Source of the DNA: Gammaproteobacteria bacterium
GTDB taxonomy: Bacteria; Pseudomonadota; Gammaproteobacteria; UBA5335; SLRW01
Length of the DNA: 6,753 nucleotides
Assembly (NCBI GenBank): GCA_007130745.1
Contig: SLRW01000107.1
Location: 1-6,753, forward strand
Reading direction: 5' to 3'
Under the pieces are notes generated by a model. The model was not told the DNA's origin. It was given only the letters and a program-made list of their open reading frames with translations, and made no database searches. Positions 5,441 through 6,753 of this stretch are shown here, piece by piece; within the stretch, counting starts at the first letter, position 1, and every line of letters begins with the position of its first letter. The position numbers were made by a program, and so were the translations under genes.

Positions 5441-6703
5441 CCGGTGGCCGATGTCACGCCGGTAACCGGCATTGTCCCAGCTGATTCTGGCCACGCTCTC
5501 ATAGGCGCGAGCCTGTGCCGAGGCGACGTTCTTGTCCAGGGCGCACACGCACAACACCCGGCCCCCGGCGGTGATGATGCCCGCGTCGGTGGTGGTGGTC
5601 CCGGCGTGGAATACCTTGACCTGCGGGTCGTCGATATCATCCAGGCCGTGGATCAGGTCGCCCTTGTCGTAGCTGCCGGGATACCCCCCGGCCACCATCA
5701 CGACGCCCAGCGCCACATCCGGGCTCCATCGGGCCTCTATCTGGTCCAGCCGGCGGGCCAGCGCAGCTTCGCACAGTTCGATTAAATCCGAGTCCAGGCG
5801 CATGAGAATGGGCTGGGTTTCCGGGTCGCCAAAGCGGCAGTTGTATTCAAGTACTCTGGGCACGCCGTCCCCGTCGATCATCAGGCCGGCGTAAAGAAAG
5901 CCGGTATAGGCATGGCCGTCGGCGGCCATGCCTTCAACGGTAGGTTCGATGACTTCACGCATGATGCGTGCGTGCAGGGCGTCATCCACGATTGGCGCCG
6001 GCGAATAGGCGCCCATGCCGCCGGTGTTGGGTCCCCGGTCGTCATCGAAGCGCGCCTTGTGGTCCTGTGAGCTGGCCAGTGGCAGGATGTTTTTGCCATC
6101 GACCATGACGATAAAGCTGGCTTCCTCGCCCTCAAGAAATTCCTCGATCACCACGCGATGGCCGGCGTCACCGAAGGCGTTGCCTTCGAGCATGTCATGC
6201 ACCGCAGCAATGGCCTCATCTTCGCTACGGGCCACCACCACGCCCTTGCCGGCGGCCAGGCCGTCGGCCTTGACCACGATGGGCGCTCCCTGTTCGCGAA
6301 TATAAGCTTCTGCGCCGGCGACTTCGGTAAAAGCGCCATAAGCAGCGGTGGGAATATTGTGGCGGGCCAGAAAATCCTTGGTGAATGCCTTGGAGCCTTC
6401 CAGTTGGGCGGCGCCGGCATCGGGTCCGAAGCAGGCCAGCCCGGCAGCGCGGAAACGATTCACCACACCGGCCACCAGCGGTGCTTCGGGGCCGACAATG
6501 GTCAGCCCGATTTTTTCATTACGGGCCAGCGCCACCAGACCATCCAGGTCTTCCGCAGCCACGGCGACATTGCGTACACCGGGCTCCAGCGCTGTGCCGG
6601 CATTACCCGGTGCCACCAGCACCTCGTCAACCTGTGGCGACTGTGCGGCTTTCCAGGCCAGCGCATGCTCGCGACCACCACCACCAATAACCAGAACCTT
6701 CAT
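5432..6703 (-). CDS. purD: Phosphoribosylamine-glycine ligase (GAR synthetase)
   Basis: Second step of de novo purine synthesis: phosphoribosylamine + glycine + ATP gives glycinamide ribonucleotide + ADP + phosphate, in the cytoplasm. The 423-aa product has the usual length and an ATP-grasp fold. It shows the N-terminal MKVLVIGGGGREHALAW, the ATP-binding stretch VVKADGLAAGKGVVVA (143-158), VIEEFLEGEEASF (185-197), SSQDHKARFDDDRGPNTGGM (211-230), and LEYNCRFGDPETQ (285-297). The last contains the GARS signature RFGDPE and the Mg2+ ligands Glu286 and Asn288. The start is fixed by the conserved N-terminus and by AGGAG (6714-6710) six bases upstream. The stop is TAG. purD is often downstream of purH; the 50 bases remaining upstream here are too few to show whether that is so. 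The three-gene set follows on the same strand and may be partly co-transcribed. Confidence 0.97.
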   Translation of the reverse strand: MKVLVIGGGGREHALAWKAAQSPQVDEVLVAPGNAGTALEPGVRNVAVAAEDLDGLVALARNEKIGLTIVGPEAPLVAGVVNRFRAAGLACFGPDAGAAQLEGSKAFTKDFLARHNIPTAAYGAFTEVAGAEAYIREQGAPIVVKADGLAAGKGVVVARSEDEAIAAVHDMLEGNAFGDAGHRVVIEEFLEGEEASFIVMVDGKNILPLASSQDHKARFDDDRGPNTGGMGAYSPAPIVDDALHARIMREVIEPTVEGMAADGHAYTGFLYAGLMIDGDGVPRVLEYNCRFGDPETQPILMRLDSDLIELCEAALARRLDQIEARWSPDVALGVVMVAGGYPGSYDKGDLIHGLDDIDDPQVKVFHAGTTTTDAGIITAGGRVLCVCALDKNVASAQARAYESVARISWDNAGYRRDIGHRAL

Positions 6704-6709
6704 CCATCA

Positions 6710-6714
6710 CTCCT
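6710..6714 (-). promoter_or_regulatory. purD ribosome binding site
   Basis: AGGAG on the minus strand, 6 nt before the ATG at 6703. Spacing is close to ideal and confirms the start predicted from the conserved PurD N-terminus. Confidence 0.65.
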
Positions 6715-6734
6715 GTGGGCTGTGACGCAAAAGA

Positions 6735-6740
6735 ATATTA
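6735..6740 (-). promoter_or_regulatory. Possible -10 element upstream of purD
   Basis: TAATAT on the minus strand, in an AT-rich patch about 32 bp before the purD start, resembles a sigma-70 -10 box. A -35 element at normal spacing would fall beyond the window edge, so the promoter cannot be confirmed. Confidence 0.2.
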
Positions 6741-6753
6741 ACCATGAAGAGCA

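Noticed and set aside
6725..6732. ACGCAAAA resembling half of a PurR operator upstream of purD
   Set aside because: Only one half of the palindrome is present. The neighbouring bases do not complete the ACGCAAAC-GTTTGCGT pattern, so a single half-site is not enough to call an operator.
6704..6753. C-terminus of an upstream gene such as purH
   Set aside because: One minus-strand frame is open to a TGA just before the purD start, and another ends in a nearby TAA. The 50 bases show no recognisable PurH C-terminal sequence.

Overview
The window reads as chromosomal DNA from a moderately GC-rich gammaproteobacterium. The main evidence is the core cluster rhlB (-) / trxA (+) - rho (+), which is the arrangement known from E. 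coli and relatives. TrxA and Rho align almost residue for residue with the E. coli proteins; Rho has the same length, 419 aa. Nothing suggests phage, plasmid, insertion sequence or CRISPR content. I cannot name the genus.

Layout, left to right. Positions 1-197 hold the 5' end of rhlB on the minus strand, cut by the window edge. A 332-bp divergent intergenic region follows (198-529). Then come trxA (530-856, GTG start) and rho (1033-2292) on the plus strand. The 176-bp rho leader contains two stem-loops, a C-rich G-poor stretch, and a frame that stays open until a TAATG overlap with the rho start. Rho ends four bases from the stop of a convergent minus-strand cluster. Read in its own direction from the right edge, that cluster is purD (6703-5432), a 104-bp gap with a stem-loop over the purD stop, and then three tightly joined genes. 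These are an exported retropepsin-like protease of the COG4067/PF05618 family (5327-4803), a cysteine-free inactive-transglutaminase/7TM membrane protein (4806-3253), and a RimK-related ATP-grasp ligase (3256-2297). The last two junctions are both 4-bp ATGA overlaps.

rhlB, trxA, rho and purD are housekeeping genes: an RNA helicase, a disulfide reductase, a transcription termination factor and purine biosynthesis. The three-gene set is the part of real interest. It combines a ligase that would use ATP in the cytoplasm, a membrane protein with a large predicted periplasmic domain and a basic cytoplasmic tail, and a protease-like protein predicted to be exported. The family combination is known from comparative genomics, but to my knowledge its substrate is not settled. 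A plausible but unproven reading is a system that adds and removes an amino-acid or peptide modification across the inner membrane.
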